A stretch of 32,696 nt of DNA from IMG/VR virus record IMGVR_UViG_3300047440_000162, positions 1 to 32,696 of that record. One strand, written 5' to 3'. The position numbers and the translations under genes are program-made. Positions 19,083 to 26,405 of the stretch are shown here, one piece after another (position 1 is the stretch's first letter; every line of letters starts with the position of its first letter). The notes under the pieces were generated by a model. It worked only from the letters and a program-made list of their open reading frames with translations. It searched no databases and was not told the DNA's origin. The stretch comes from a virus.

Positions 19083-20488
19083 CAATCACCGTGCAGGACA
19101 GTGCAATTGAGTCTCCGCTTTGGTGGCTCGAAAGATTGGCCGACGAATTGGCATTGCGCCGCTCGAATTACGAGACTTACCGTGATTACGTTGACGGTGA
19201 GCAGGCGATGCCGAAAGGTGAACAGTCGCAACGCTTTCGGGAGTTGGCAGGGCTTGCGACTACGAACCTGACGGGTCTGACGGTCGAGGCTACCGCAGAA
19301 CGTATGCATATCAACGGTATTCGCGAGCATGACCAAACGGAGATGCACGAAAAGGCTTGGGAGATATGGCGAAACAGCAATTTCGATGAATGGTCGCAGC
19401 ATGCGATTACGTCGGCACTGATTTACGGTCGCTGCATGATCGGGGTAGACCCGAAGGGTTTCAAAAACGAATCCCCTTCTCTCACATACGAATCCCCCGA
19501 GCAGGTCGTTATTGCCTATGACCCGGTGAATGGGAATTCGCGTGCGGCACTTAAGGTTTGGACCGACGAATGGACGTACCAAACTTTCGGCACACTTTAT
19601 CTGCCCGACTATATTATCAAGTTTATCGACAACGCAATCGACGGTGACCCTCGCGATTGGTCGGTTCGGGATACTATGCGAAACCCGTTGGGACGCATAC
19701 CTTTTTTCGAAATGCAGAATCGTCCGCTCGGTAAAGTCAGGTCCGAAATTGCTCCGCTGATTGTTCCGCAGGATGCGTTGAATCGCACCATGTTTAACCT
19801 GCAAGCGATTTCGGATTACGGCGCCTTCCGTCAAAAGTGGGCGACGGGAATTGAAGTGCCGCGTGACCCGATTACTTCGAAACCGCTCGAGCCTTTTAAT
19901 TCGAATATCACGAAAATGTTTTTGTCGGAAAGTAGCGATTCGAAATTCGGTGACTTCAATGCGACCGACTTGAAACCGCATATCGAATTGGCACGCGAAA
20001 TCGCTTGGCACATAGCAAGAATCAGCCGCCTTCCCGTCAGCTACTTTCTCACCGACGTTTCGAACATTTCGACAGACACTCTCGCACTTCTCATTTCGGG
20101 TCTCGTATCTAAGTGTCAGAGAAGGGTTTTGGGATACGAACCGGGTTTTCAGGATGCGATTACTTTCGCACTCGAATTGTCGGGCGAAAAGCCAACGGGC
20201 ACAATCGAAGTCATGTGGGCCGAAATGGAAACCCGTTCAATGGCACAAGGCGCGGATGCGGCCGTAAAGCTAACTGCTGGAACGAATCCCGTTATTTCGA
20301 CTCGACTAGCCGCCGAGAAATTCGTTGGATTGTCACCCGAGGAAATCGCGAGGGATGAACAATACCGGGCAGAGCAGCAGGCTCAATTGGATATTGACGC
20401 CATTCTTGCGAGCGTCAATCCGCAAGCAGGACAACAGAATCCACAGCAAGAGCAGCCGAATAACGAAGAGCCGCAAGAGGTTCCGTAG
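19079..20488 (+). CDS. Portal protein, SPP1 gp6-like (469 aa)
   Basis: ATG 19079 overlaps the terminase stop by four bases. The 469-residue protein forms the dodecameric DNA channel at one capsid vertex. It shows the gp6-type pattern: RRSNYETYRDYVDGEQAMP near the N-terminus, LTVEATAERMHINGI, the conserved GRIPFFEMQNRP and IAPLIVPQDALNRTMFNL core, and a Gln/Asn-rich tail. Genomic position between the large terminase and the MuF-like protein is standard. Confidence 0.93.
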   Translation: MTITVQDSAIESPLWWLERLADELALRRSNYETYRDYVDGEQAMPKGEQSQRFRELAGLATTNLTGLTVEATAERMHINGIREHDQTEMHEKAWEIWRNSNFDEWSQHAITSALIYGRCMIGVDPKGFKNESPSLTYESPEQVVIAYDPVNGNSRAALKVWTDEWTYQTFGTLYLPDYIIKFIDNAIDGDPRDWSVRDTMRNPLGRIPFFEMQNRPLGKVRSEIAPLIVPQDALNRTMFNLQAISDYGAFRQKWATGIEVPRDPITSKPLEPFNSNITKMFLSESSDSKFGDFNATDLKPHIELAREIAWHIARISRLPVSYFLTDVSNISTDTLALLISGLVSKCQRRVLGYEPGFQDAITFALELSGEKPTGTIEVMWAEMETRSMAQGADAAVKLTAGTNPVISTRLAAEKFVGLSPEEIARDEQYRAEQQAQLDIDAILASVNPQAGQQNPQQEQPNNEEPQEVP

Positions 20489-21204
20489 TGAGCAGGTATA
20501 CCGACGCATTGGTTGCGCGGCGACGGGCGGAATCGCTTCTCCTGCGCCAAGATTCGGCGAACAAAATCGCGAGTGTGTTCAACGTGTTCCACCCGGAACA
20601 CCTTGACTCAACTTTCAGCAACCTTGCCGACATAACTTCGAAAGTTGTTCGGCGGCAACGTGTTACGTCATCGGGCCTTGCGTCGAACTGGACTCGCGAT
20701 TACCGTGCAGCACATGGCCTTTCGGGTGAACCGCCCATCGATTGGTCGGTGACCGAATTCGATGAAGCACATTGGACGAAAAACCTTCACGCGCAAACGG
20801 TTGCGAGCGTGAAAAACAATGTGGCGAAAGGACTTTCGATTGACGGGGCAATGACCCGAGCCTTGACGAATGTGCAGGGAATGGCGATTAAATGGACACT
20901 CGACTCGGGCCGAGATTTAATTCTCGATTCTGTTGCGAGAGATAAGCATTCGCAAGGATGGCGACGGGTTATATCAGGTTCGAAAGGTTGCTCGTTCTGT
21001 ACGATGCTCGCGAATAGACCGCAGAATTATTCGAAGGAGACCGCGCATTTCGCGAGTCACGATCATTGCTCTTGCAGTTGCGTTCCCGTCTACGGCGGCA
21101 AGGCAATTGAGGTCGATAAAAAATTCGAGCAGACAAAGCGTAAGATCACCGATAATCAGCGCGAACAAATTCGCGAGTATTTGAAAACTCACCCCACAGG
21201 TTGA
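20488..21204 (+). CDS. MuF-like capsid morphogenesis protein (238 aa)
   Basis: GTG 20488 shares one base with the portal stop. The 238-residue protein has helical N-terminal sequence, then the signature RRVISGSKGCSFCTMLANR (residues about 162-179) and FASHDHCSCSCVPVY (188-201), the Cys/His pattern of VG15/MuF minor head proteins in actinophages, probably metal-binding. It is packaged in the head and may be ejected. The codons for VFHPEHLD include palindrome site 5. Confidence 0.88.
   Translation: MSRYTDALVARRRAESLLLRQDSANKIASVFNVFHPEHLDSTFSNLADITSKVVRRQRVTSSGLASNWTRDYRAAHGLSGEPPIDWSVTEFDEAHWTKNLHAQTVASVKNNVAKGLSIDGAMTRALTNVQGMAIKWTLDSGRDLILDSVARDKHSQGWRRVISGSKGCSFCTMLANRPQNYSKETAHFASHDHCSCSCVPVYGGKAIEVDKKFEQTKRKITDNQREQIREYLKTHPTG
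20584..20601. promoter_or_regulatory. Dispersed palindrome site 5
   Basis: GTGTTCC-ACCC-GGAACAC in the MuF-like gene, same codon phase as sites 1, 3 and 4. Confidence 0.75.
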
Positions 21205-21241
21205 CAAATGGTTTACTATTCAGAAAGGGAAATCAGCCGCG

Positions 21242-21760
21242 ATGACTGAGAATGAAGGCTCGAAAGGCGAAGGGTCCGCGAAGGATTCGGAAGAAGTTCT
21301 CGGAGAGAACGGGATAAAGGCTCTTGCTTCGGAGCGCGAGGCTCGCAAGTCGGCCGAAAAAGAAATCCGAGAATTGCGAAAGTCGTTGGCAGACAAGGAT
21401 TCCCAATTCGAACAGACGTTGGCCGAAGCCGTGACCGCTGCGAAGCGAGAAGTTGCGACGACATTCGGATCACGTTTGGCGACAGCAGAATTCGCGAAGC
21501 TAGCGAGCAAGCGTAACAACACCTTTGACGTTGACCCCGTTCTGAAACTTCTCCCAATGTCCGATTACATGGACGAGGCTGGAGAGTTGGTGCAGGACAG
21601 GCTAATTGAAGCTGTGAATACGCTTGTGCCAGAAGCGAAGTCGGATCAGCAGCAGGGCATCGACCTCGATATGGGATTCAAAAATAACGGGACCAACGGA
21701 AAGCGTTCCAACGCAGAGGTTTTCGCGAAGTTTGCGGAAGAACGCCTTAATAGAGGTTAG
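21242..21760 (+). CDS. Capsid scaffolding protein (172 aa)
   Basis: ATG 21242 with GAAAGGGAAATC upstream. The 172-residue acidic protein is a long charged coiled coil (ASEREARKSAEKEIRELRKS) with a C-terminal part AEVFAKFAEERLNRG that would contact the capsid protein. Placement directly before the major capsid gene and the helical composition are diagnostic of scaffolds, which guide prohead assembly and then leave. There is no sign of a protease domain. Confidence 0.9.
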   Translation: MTENEGSKGEGSAKDSEEVLGENGIKALASEREARKSAEKEIRELRKSLADKDSQFEQTLAEAVTAAKREVATTFGSRLATAEFAKLASKRNNTFDVDPVLKLLPMSDYMDEAGELVQDRLIEAVNTLVPEAKSDQQQGIDLDMGFKNNGTNGKRSNAEVFAKFAEERLNRG

Positions 21761-21769
21761 GTGAAATAA

Positions 21770-22741
21770 ATGGCCATCGATATGAGTCGAGAAACCGCAG
21801 GGGCCGGGGAACTTCTTCCTCCGCAATTGGCGGCCGAAATTTGGCAGACAACCCAACAGGCAAGTGCCGTAATGCAATTGGGGACGCAGGTACCACTGCC
21901 CGCGGCAGGCAAGACAATCCCGATTATCACAGGCGACCCGACCGCTGATTGGGTAGCTGAGACCGACGAAAAGCCTGTCAGCAGAAGCACTTTGGGAACG
22001 AAGTCGATGACGCCGTATAAGTTGGCGGTTATCGAACCTTTCTCCGAGGAATTCCGTCGCGACCTCCCTGCTGTATATCGCGAACTTGCAAGGCGCCTCC
22101 CGAATTCGCTTGCAGTCAAGATTGATTCGACCGTTTTCGGCGTCACCGCACCGGGCAGCAATTTCGATACTCTCGGAGGCGCGGAGGCAATTAATATCGG
22201 GCCGCAGGCAGGTGTCATTACGAATGGCACTTATGCAGGTTTGATCGAAGCGGATGCGAAGATCGCGAATGCCGATGGGACACTTAACGGTTGGGCGATT
22301 GCGCCGCGAGGACGCGGTTTGCTTCTCTCGCAAGTAGATACGACCGGGCGGCCGTTGATTTCTTACGACATTCAAAAGGACGGGACCGTGCGGCAATTGC
22401 TCGGTTCCCCGGTGTCGGAAATCAAACGGCTGCAAGACCTTTCGGTTGACATTGCAGGATATGCAGGTGATTGGTCTTCGGCGATGTGGGGAACGGTCGA
22501 GGGAATTAAAATCGACCTTTCGAATACGGCGTCGATTACGGACGGGACTACTTCGGTCGATGTGGGCGGCACGCCCGTTGAGATTCCGAATGTCCTAAAC
22601 CTGTGGCAGCGCAATATGTTTGCGATTCGTGTCGAGGTCGAATTCGGTTTCATCACAAGGGATTTGGCGCATTTCAAGAAGTTGCTGACGACCGCTCGGA
22701 CGGGAACCGTTGAGGACGAGCCGCTTTCAAACCCTCGGTGA
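21770..22741 (+). CDS. Major capsid protein, HK97 fold (323 aa)
   Basis: ATG 21770 comes 9 bp after the scaffold gene. The 323-residue protein has the HK97-type pattern: LLPPQLAAEIWQTTQQASAVMQLG, VPLPAAGKTIPIITGDPTADWVAETDEKP, MTPYKLAVIEPFSEEFRRDL, and the late RVEVEFGFITRDLAHFKKL strand. The final codons TCA AAC CCT CGG TGA contain the slippery heptamer AAACCCT, and the -1 frame continues for 312 codons. Both a 323-residue and a 634-residue form are expected. Confidence 0.95.
   Translation: MAIDMSRETAGAGELLPPQLAAEIWQTTQQASAVMQLGTQVPLPAAGKTIPIITGDPTADWVAETDEKPVSRSTLGTKSMTPYKLAVIEPFSEEFRRDLPAVYRELARRLPNSLAVKIDSTVFGVTAPGSNFDTLGGAEAINIGPQAGVITNGTYAGLIEADAKIANADGTLNGWAIAPRGRGLLLSQVDTTGRPLISYDIQKDGTVRQLLGSPVSEIKRLQDLSVDIAGYAGDWSSAMWGTVEGIKIDLSNTASITDGTTSVDVGGTPVEIPNVLNLWQRNMFAIRVEVEFGFITRDLAHFKKLLTTARTGTVEDEPLSNPR
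22729..22735 (+). other. Slippery heptamer in the capsid gene, -1 frameshift
   Basis: A-AAC-CCT in the capsid frame becomes AAA-CCC after a one-base backward slip, a canonical X-XXY-YYZ site, two codons before the TGA. Confidence 0.82.
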
Positions 22742-23673
22742 CCCCAACAGCAACTTTCGATAGCGTTACGCTGACTTGGGGAGATGTACCCAACGCTAGT
22801 GGTTACGACGTGACATTCAATGAAACGGATGTTAGGCCGGGAGTAACTGCGCCGCAGGCGGTTTCGGGTATTGCTCCCGAGACTGTGGTTCCGTGGGCGG
22901 TGAGAGCTGTTGCAGGAGAAGGATATTCGGATTCTGTGACCGAAGGCGAAACATCAACTCTCGCAGCACTTCCCGCCGCGCCGCCTATTCATACAATTTC
23001 CGATATCGAACAAACGGGTGCGCGAGTTAATTGGACACCGGCAGGTATTCGGGATATTGAAGTTGACGGAGTAATTGTCAAAACCGTTGCAACGGGCCAA
23101 TTTATAACGGGCCTAATTCCGGGAACGGCATATTCAACGCGAACACGGTTGGATAATCCGGAATCGGAATGGACTGCGGCAGTACCCTTTTCGACTCTCG
23201 CACCTGCGGTTCCTATCGTAATGACATTGGCGGCCGATGCTGTATTCCCCGATAAGACGTCCGCGACAGGGGCACCGTATTCATGGTCGAAAGATGGTGC
23301 GGCAGCGTCGAATTCGCAATGGGTGCTACCTGCTGGCACCTATGATGTTCTGTGCAATTGGGTATTTGAATCGACAGGCACAGCAATACCCGCTTCCGAT
23401 AATGTGTATCCGGTCGGTAGCAGTACGGGGTCTGCATTAACGCCAAAGCCTGCTTGGGTCGATGACCTTGACGGAACCTTCTCTGCCACAGCAGTTTCCG
23501 CAGGGCGAGTGACGTATTCGGTTCCGTGGGACGTTCGCTATTATCCTCCGAGTAGTCAACCGACTATGCACCCAATGACCCTAAAGGCAGGCAGCACAGT
23601 AACTTTGACGCCCGTCGCGGCGACCGCGACCGTTGAAGAAAAAAAGCCGCCGCGTCGTAGTCGAAAGAAATAA
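22738..23673 (+). CDS. Frameshift-encoded Ig/FN3-like extension of the major capsid protein
   Basis: The -1 frame gives about 312 residues after the slip at 22735. Domain 1 (SVTLTWGDVPNASGYDVTFN through VRPGVTAPQ) is FN3/Ig-like and homologous to the major tail extension. Domain 2 (INTISDIEQ-type start, VNWTPAGIRDIEVDG, TGLIPGTAYSTRTRLDN) is a second FN3-like unit. The end is a beta-rich module with a lysine/arginine tail (KKPPRRSRKK). Independent translation from GTG 22738 is an alternative because it overlaps the TGA, but the shared slippery site favours fusion. Such domains decorate capsids and may bind host-surface sugars. Confidence 0.85.
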   Translation: MTPTATFDSVTLTWGDVPNASGYDVTFNETDVRPGVTAPQAVSGIAPETVVPWAVRAVAGEGYSDSVTEGETSTLAALPAAPPIHTISDIEQTGARVNWTPAGIRDIEVDGVIVKTVATGQFITGLIPGTAYSTRTRLDNPESEWTAAVPFSTLAPAVPIVMTLAADAVFPDKTSATGAPYSWSKDGAAASNSQWVLPAGTYDVLCNWVFESTGTAIPASDNVYPVGSSTGSALTPKPAWVDDLDGTFSATAVSAGRVTYSVPWDVRYYPPSSQPTMHPMTLKAGSTVTLTPVAATATVEEKKPPRRSRKK

Positions 23674-23687
23674 CGAAAGGTGTTGCA

Positions 23688-24128
23688 GTGGAACCGTTTC
23701 TGATCCCGGACGATTTATACGGGTTCGTTGACTCGGACTCCGATCCTGCTGTGCTGCAACAAATGATAAATGACGCTACCGCTTTGGCGGTCGTTGTCGC
23801 CCCCTGCCTTGCCGACGAAGAATTTCTTTATCGTGATGCGGTGAAAGCTATTCTGCGAGGGATACTTTCGCGATGGGCAACGGGTGCAGGACCGTCAACA
23901 GCGATTTCGTCAACATCAGCAGGGCCTTTCATAACGAATTTCGATAACAAGTCAGAGCGCCGAGGAGCGTTGTGGCCCAGCGAAATTCAACAATTGCAGT
24001 CACTGTGCCGAGCATTCGGAATGTCCGTCGGCACAACAGATATGGTCCCGTTGGAAGATGAACTGCGGCAAGGCTTTTGGAATGCCCCGGATCATTGGCA
24101 ACCGATAGGGCGGAAGGAACGGGCATGA
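23688..24128 (+). CDS. Head-tail connector, adaptor type (146 aa)
   Basis: GTG 23688 with GAAAGGTG upstream. The 146-residue protein is helical at the N-terminus (DPAVLQQMINDATALAVVVAPCL, RDAVKAILRGILSRWATG) and has a loop with GPFITNFDNKSERRGALWPSE, the layout of gp15/gp6-type adaptor proteins that sit under the portal. It overlaps the next gene by ATGA. Confidence 0.82.
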   Translation: MEPFLIPDDLYGFVDSDSDPAVLQQMINDATALAVVVAPCLADEEFLYRDAVKAILRGILSRWATGAGPSTAISSTSAGPFITNFDNKSERRGALWPSEIQQLQSLCRAFGMSVGTTDMVPLEDELRQGFWNAPDHWQPIGRKERA

Positions 24129-24493
24129 CTTCGGTTCCTATCCACGCGAGTATCCCTCTGCGACATACGATTTCGCATTTGAAATACGAATCCACACAAA
24201 AGGATTCGCACGGAAATGCGATGCCGACTTTCGCTGCGGGAGTTGATGTTCCGTGTCTCTGGTATATCCCGACGAGTGACGAGCGCCAAGGCGGCGAACG
24301 CGGCGGCGCACGTGTTCAAATCGATTGCATCGCATACGTTCCGAGCGAACTGAAAGTATCGCCGCGTGATCGATTCGAAGTGTCGGGTTATCTATTCGAA
24401 ATGGTCGGTGTTGCAGGCGATTACAACCACGGACCTTGGCTCGACACGGGATTGCTCGTTCTCGACCTTCACCGAATCGAGGACATTGGATGA
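24125..24493 (+). CDS. Head closure/stopper protein (122 aa)
   Basis: ATG 24125 overlaps the previous TGA. The 122-residue beta-rich protein (DVPCLWYIPT, ARVQIDCIAYVP, KVSPRDRFEVSGYLFEMVGVAGDYNHGPW) fits the gp16-like head completion family, including the D-R-F-x-V-x-G-x-x-F/Y strand seen in those proteins. It closes the head after DNA is packed. Assignment is by fold pattern and gene order. Confidence 0.8.
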   Translation: MTSVPIHASIPLRHTISHLKYESTQKDSHGNAMPTFAAGVDVPCLWYIPTSDERQGGERGGARVQIDCIAYVPSELKVSPRDRFEVSGYLFEMVGVAGDYNHGPWLDTGLLVLDLHRIEDIG

Positions 24494-24750
24494 AGAAAAC
24501 GAAAGTTGTTCATCACCAAAAGGCTTACTACGCTTTGCGTTCCGAGCCTGGAATTGTTCGATTCGTTGAAGGGGAAGGAAAGAAAACTCTCGAAGCCTGC
24601 GGCGGCGAAAGTGCAGGCTACGCAATGTCTTCCACGCAAGGCCGACGTAACCCGTTCGGTCGTTGGCGAGTCGGTGTTTATACTCGCGAATATAAAGCGA
24701 TCCGAGACAATGCGAAAAACAATACGCTGCTAAGGGCATTGGGAACATGA
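24490..24750 (+). CDS. Tail completion/connector protein, HK97 gp10-like position (86 aa)
   Basis: ATG 24490 overlaps the previous stop. The 86-residue basic protein (RFVEGEGKKTLEACGGESAG, then RRNPFGRWRVGVYT and IRDNAKNNTLLRALG) is in the slot of gp10-type tail completion proteins. It has the small alpha/beta build and the conserved-looking RWRVGVYTRE strand. It overlaps the next gene by ATGA. Exact family is uncertain. Confidence 0.8.
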   Translation: MKKTKVVHHQKAYYALRSEPGIVRFVEGEGKKTLEACGGESAGYAMSSTQGRRNPFGRWRVGVYTREYKAIRDNAKNNTLLRALGT

Positions 24751-25172
24751 CCGAGGTAATTGTTTTCCCGGACACGGATGCTGTTGTCGTGCAATGGCTT
24801 TCGCAGCAAATGCCAGAGGTGCGAGTCTCAACCAAGCGAGTTGGTGGGGCGGAAGATCAGACCGAGCAAATTACCGTAACCACAACTGCCACAAGCGGTT
24901 TCGTGAATATGGTAACGGACGAGGTTGTCGTCATCCTTCGTTCTTACGCGAAAGACGAAGGCGCGGCGGCGAATCTATGTCAGTTAGCGAGGGCCTTCAC
25001 AAAGGCTCTCGCACAACAGGATTCGGCTGAAATCGAGGTCTACGAAATTCGCGGTGACACAAGCGTTTACAGATTCAATGATCCCGACGCCAATATTCCG
25101 AGTTATCAGTGCTCGGTCCAATTGCTTATCGGGTACGAATTCATAACTGAGACAAGGAGTTTGGTGAAATGA
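24747..25172 (+). CDS. Tail terminator protein (141 aa)
   Basis: ATG 24747 overlaps the upstream TGA. The 141-residue alpha/beta protein has an N-terminal helix (DAVVVQWLSQQMPEVRVSTK), a central sheet (DEVVVILRSYAKDEGAAANL), a helix (LARAFTKALAQQ) and strands ending SYQCSVQLLIGYE. This is the gpU/gp17-like terminator order found just before the major tail gene; it caps the tail tube. It overlaps the major tail gene by ATGA. Confidence 0.85.
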   Translation: MTEVIVFPDTDAVVVQWLSQQMPEVRVSTKRVGGAEDQTEQITVTTTATSGFVNMVTDEVVVILRSYAKDEGAAANLCQLARAFTKALAQQDSAEIEVYEIRGDTSVYRFNDPDANIPSYQCSVQLLIGYEFITETRSLVK

Positions 25173-25777
25173 GCGCACCTATTGGTCCGACCGTTGCTGT
25201 TATTGGCAATGCCAAGCCTGTCGCAACGGGCGGAATTCTCGTTGCGCCGCTCGGTACCGTGCCTCCGACCGATACCGAAACTGCCGTAACAGGTTTCGTC
25301 GGATTGGGATATGTTTCCGAGGACGGGCTAAAGCCCGAAGGCGAAAGGAACATTGAAACAGTTCGCGATTGGGCAGGCGATATTATCGCTCAATTGCAGA
25401 CCGAGCATTCTTCTCGATTCACCTTTGCGCTATACGGTGTTTTCGATGTTGAAGTATTGAAGGTCGTATTTGGTGAGGGCAACGTAAGCGGTACTGCCCC
25501 AAGCATTTCCGTAGTCGAGGACGGCGAGGAATTGCCGCACCTCTCATGGGTTTTCGATATTCGATCCTCGAATGGCAAGAAGGTTCGGATCGTAATTCCC
25601 GACGGACAGGTCACGACCGTGACCGAGGCTCCGCTTGTCGCAGGAGCATTGCAGAGTTTCGAATTGACGGTTGAAGCATTCAAGGATCCGACGGGCAATA
25701 AGGTGTACCGCTACTACGAGGGCGAAACCGTAACTCCCCCAACGGCTCTCGCAAACCCTCAGTCACCCCAGCAGTAA
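25169..25777 (+). CDS. Major tail protein (202 aa)
   Basis: ATG 25169 overlaps the terminator stop. The 202-residue protein forms the tail tube. It has N-terminal VAPLGTVPPTDTETAVTGFVGLGYVS, a beta-rich core (SSRFTFALYGVFDVEVLKVVFGEGN, HLSWVFDIRSSNGKKVRIVIPD, LQSFELTVEAFKD) and a C-terminal ALANPQSPQQ. AAACCCT near its end allows a -1 frameshift to a 272-residue form with an Ig-like domain. Confidence 0.93.
   Translation: MSAPIGPTVAVIGNAKPVATGGILVAPLGTVPPTDTETAVTGFVGLGYVSEDGLKPEGERNIETVRDWAGDIIAQLQTEHSSRFTFALYGVFDVEVLKVVFGEGNVSGTAPSISVVEDGEELPHLSWVFDIRSSNGKKVRIVIPDGQVTTVTEAPLVAGALQSFELTVEAFKDPTGNKVYRYYEGETVTPPTALANPQSPQQ
25753..25759 (+). other. Slippery heptamer in the major tail gene, -1 frameshift
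   Basis: GCA-AAC-CCT in frame 0 gives A-AAC-CCT, the same X-XXY-YYZ heptamer as in the capsid gene, six codons before the TAA. Confidence 0.83.
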
Positions 25778-25986
25778 CGGGTTTGGTTGTCTCGCTGACC
25801 TGGGGTGATGTGCAAAATGCGACAACGTATGACGTTGATTTCAACGGCACCGATATTCGTCCGGGAGTTACTGCGCCGCAGGACTTTACGGGCACCGCGC
25901 CCGGCGAGGTGGTGAATTGGACCGTGACGGCTAATGCTGCCGGTTATACGTCCAGTTCCGCGACCGGACAATCCACAACGGCGTAA
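25759..25986 (+). CDS. Frameshift-encoded Ig-like extension of the major tail protein
   Basis: The -1 frame adds 75 residues (SLTWGDVQNATTYDVDFN, DIRPGVTAPQDF, WTVTANAAGYTSSSATG), an FN3/Ig-like domain closely matching domain 1 of the capsid extension (TWGDV, YDV, RPGVTAPQ). No good start codon with a ribosome-binding site exists within it; the TTG at 25783 is inside the domain. Frameshifting is therefore the best explanation. The extension would stud the tail tube. Confidence 0.85.
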   Translation, partial: SVTPAVTGLVVSLTWGDVQNATTYDVDFNGTDIRPGVTAPQDFTGTAPGEVVNWTVTANAAGYTSSSATGQSTTA

Positions 25987-26010
25987 ATCGTTGTGGGGCA
26001 GTAAGTTCGA

Positions 26011-26060
26011 AGGAGGCTCGTTACTATGGTTCCTAGCCTGCCCATAGTAACGGGCCTCCT
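26011..26060 (+). terminator. 19-bp hairpin between tail tube and chaperone genes
   Basis: AGGAGGC-t-CGTTACTATGG pairs with CCATAGTAACG-g-GCCTCCT around a 12-nt loop. There is no T tract. It may be a partial terminator or an mRNA processing site that sets the high major-tail to chaperone ratio. Confidence 0.65.
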
Positions 26061-26096
26061 GACCCGAAAAGTGTTGTTAGAGAAAGGTATTCACAA

Positions 26097-26405
26097 ATGA
26101 CTGCTCCCCGTCCGAAGGCTGTGAAAGCTGTTGAGCCGCAGGATCATTCGGAAAAGAAGGTGAAAGACCCGTTCCACTTCACGACAAAGGCAGGCGCGGA
26201 AATCGTTCTGCCTGCGTTCAATTCGGTGAAGCCCGGAGTTGTTCGTAAGGTCCGCCGCCTTCCTCCCGTCGATCAATTCTTTACTACTCTCGAAATGATT
26301 GTGGGAGAAGATGTTCTGGAATTGATCGATGATTTGGACTCCGAGGAATTCGAAGAATTGCAGACTGAATGGTTCAAGCATTCGGGTGTCGATATGGGGG
26401 AATAA
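26097..26405 (+). CDS. Tail assembly chaperone, short form (102 aa)
   Basis: ATG 26097 with GAGAAAGG upstream. The 102-residue protein is the counterpart of lambda gpG: a basic N-terminus, FHFTTKAGAEIVLPAFNSVKPGVVRKVRRLPP, and an acidic helical C-terminus (MIVGEDVLELIDDLDSEEFEELQTEWFKHS). The final codons ATG GGG GAA TAA provide a run of five G for slippage into the -1 frame. Confidence 0.9.
   Translation: MTAPRPKAVKAVEPQDHSEKKVKDPFHFTTKAGAEIVLPAFNSVKPGVVRKVRRLPPVDQFFTTLEMIVGEDVLELIDDLDSEEFEELQTEWFKHSGVDMGE
26396..26402 (+). other. Slippery GGGGGAA site for tail chaperone frameshift
   Basis: Reading G-GGG-GAA, a -1 slip re-pairs GGG perfectly and GAA to GGA, just before the TAA. This is the usual way to make the longer gpGT-type chaperone. 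Confidence 0.75.

Noticed and set aside
19010-20011. 333-residue minus-strand open frame opposite the portal gene
   Set aside because: Shadow of a confidently assigned portal protein.
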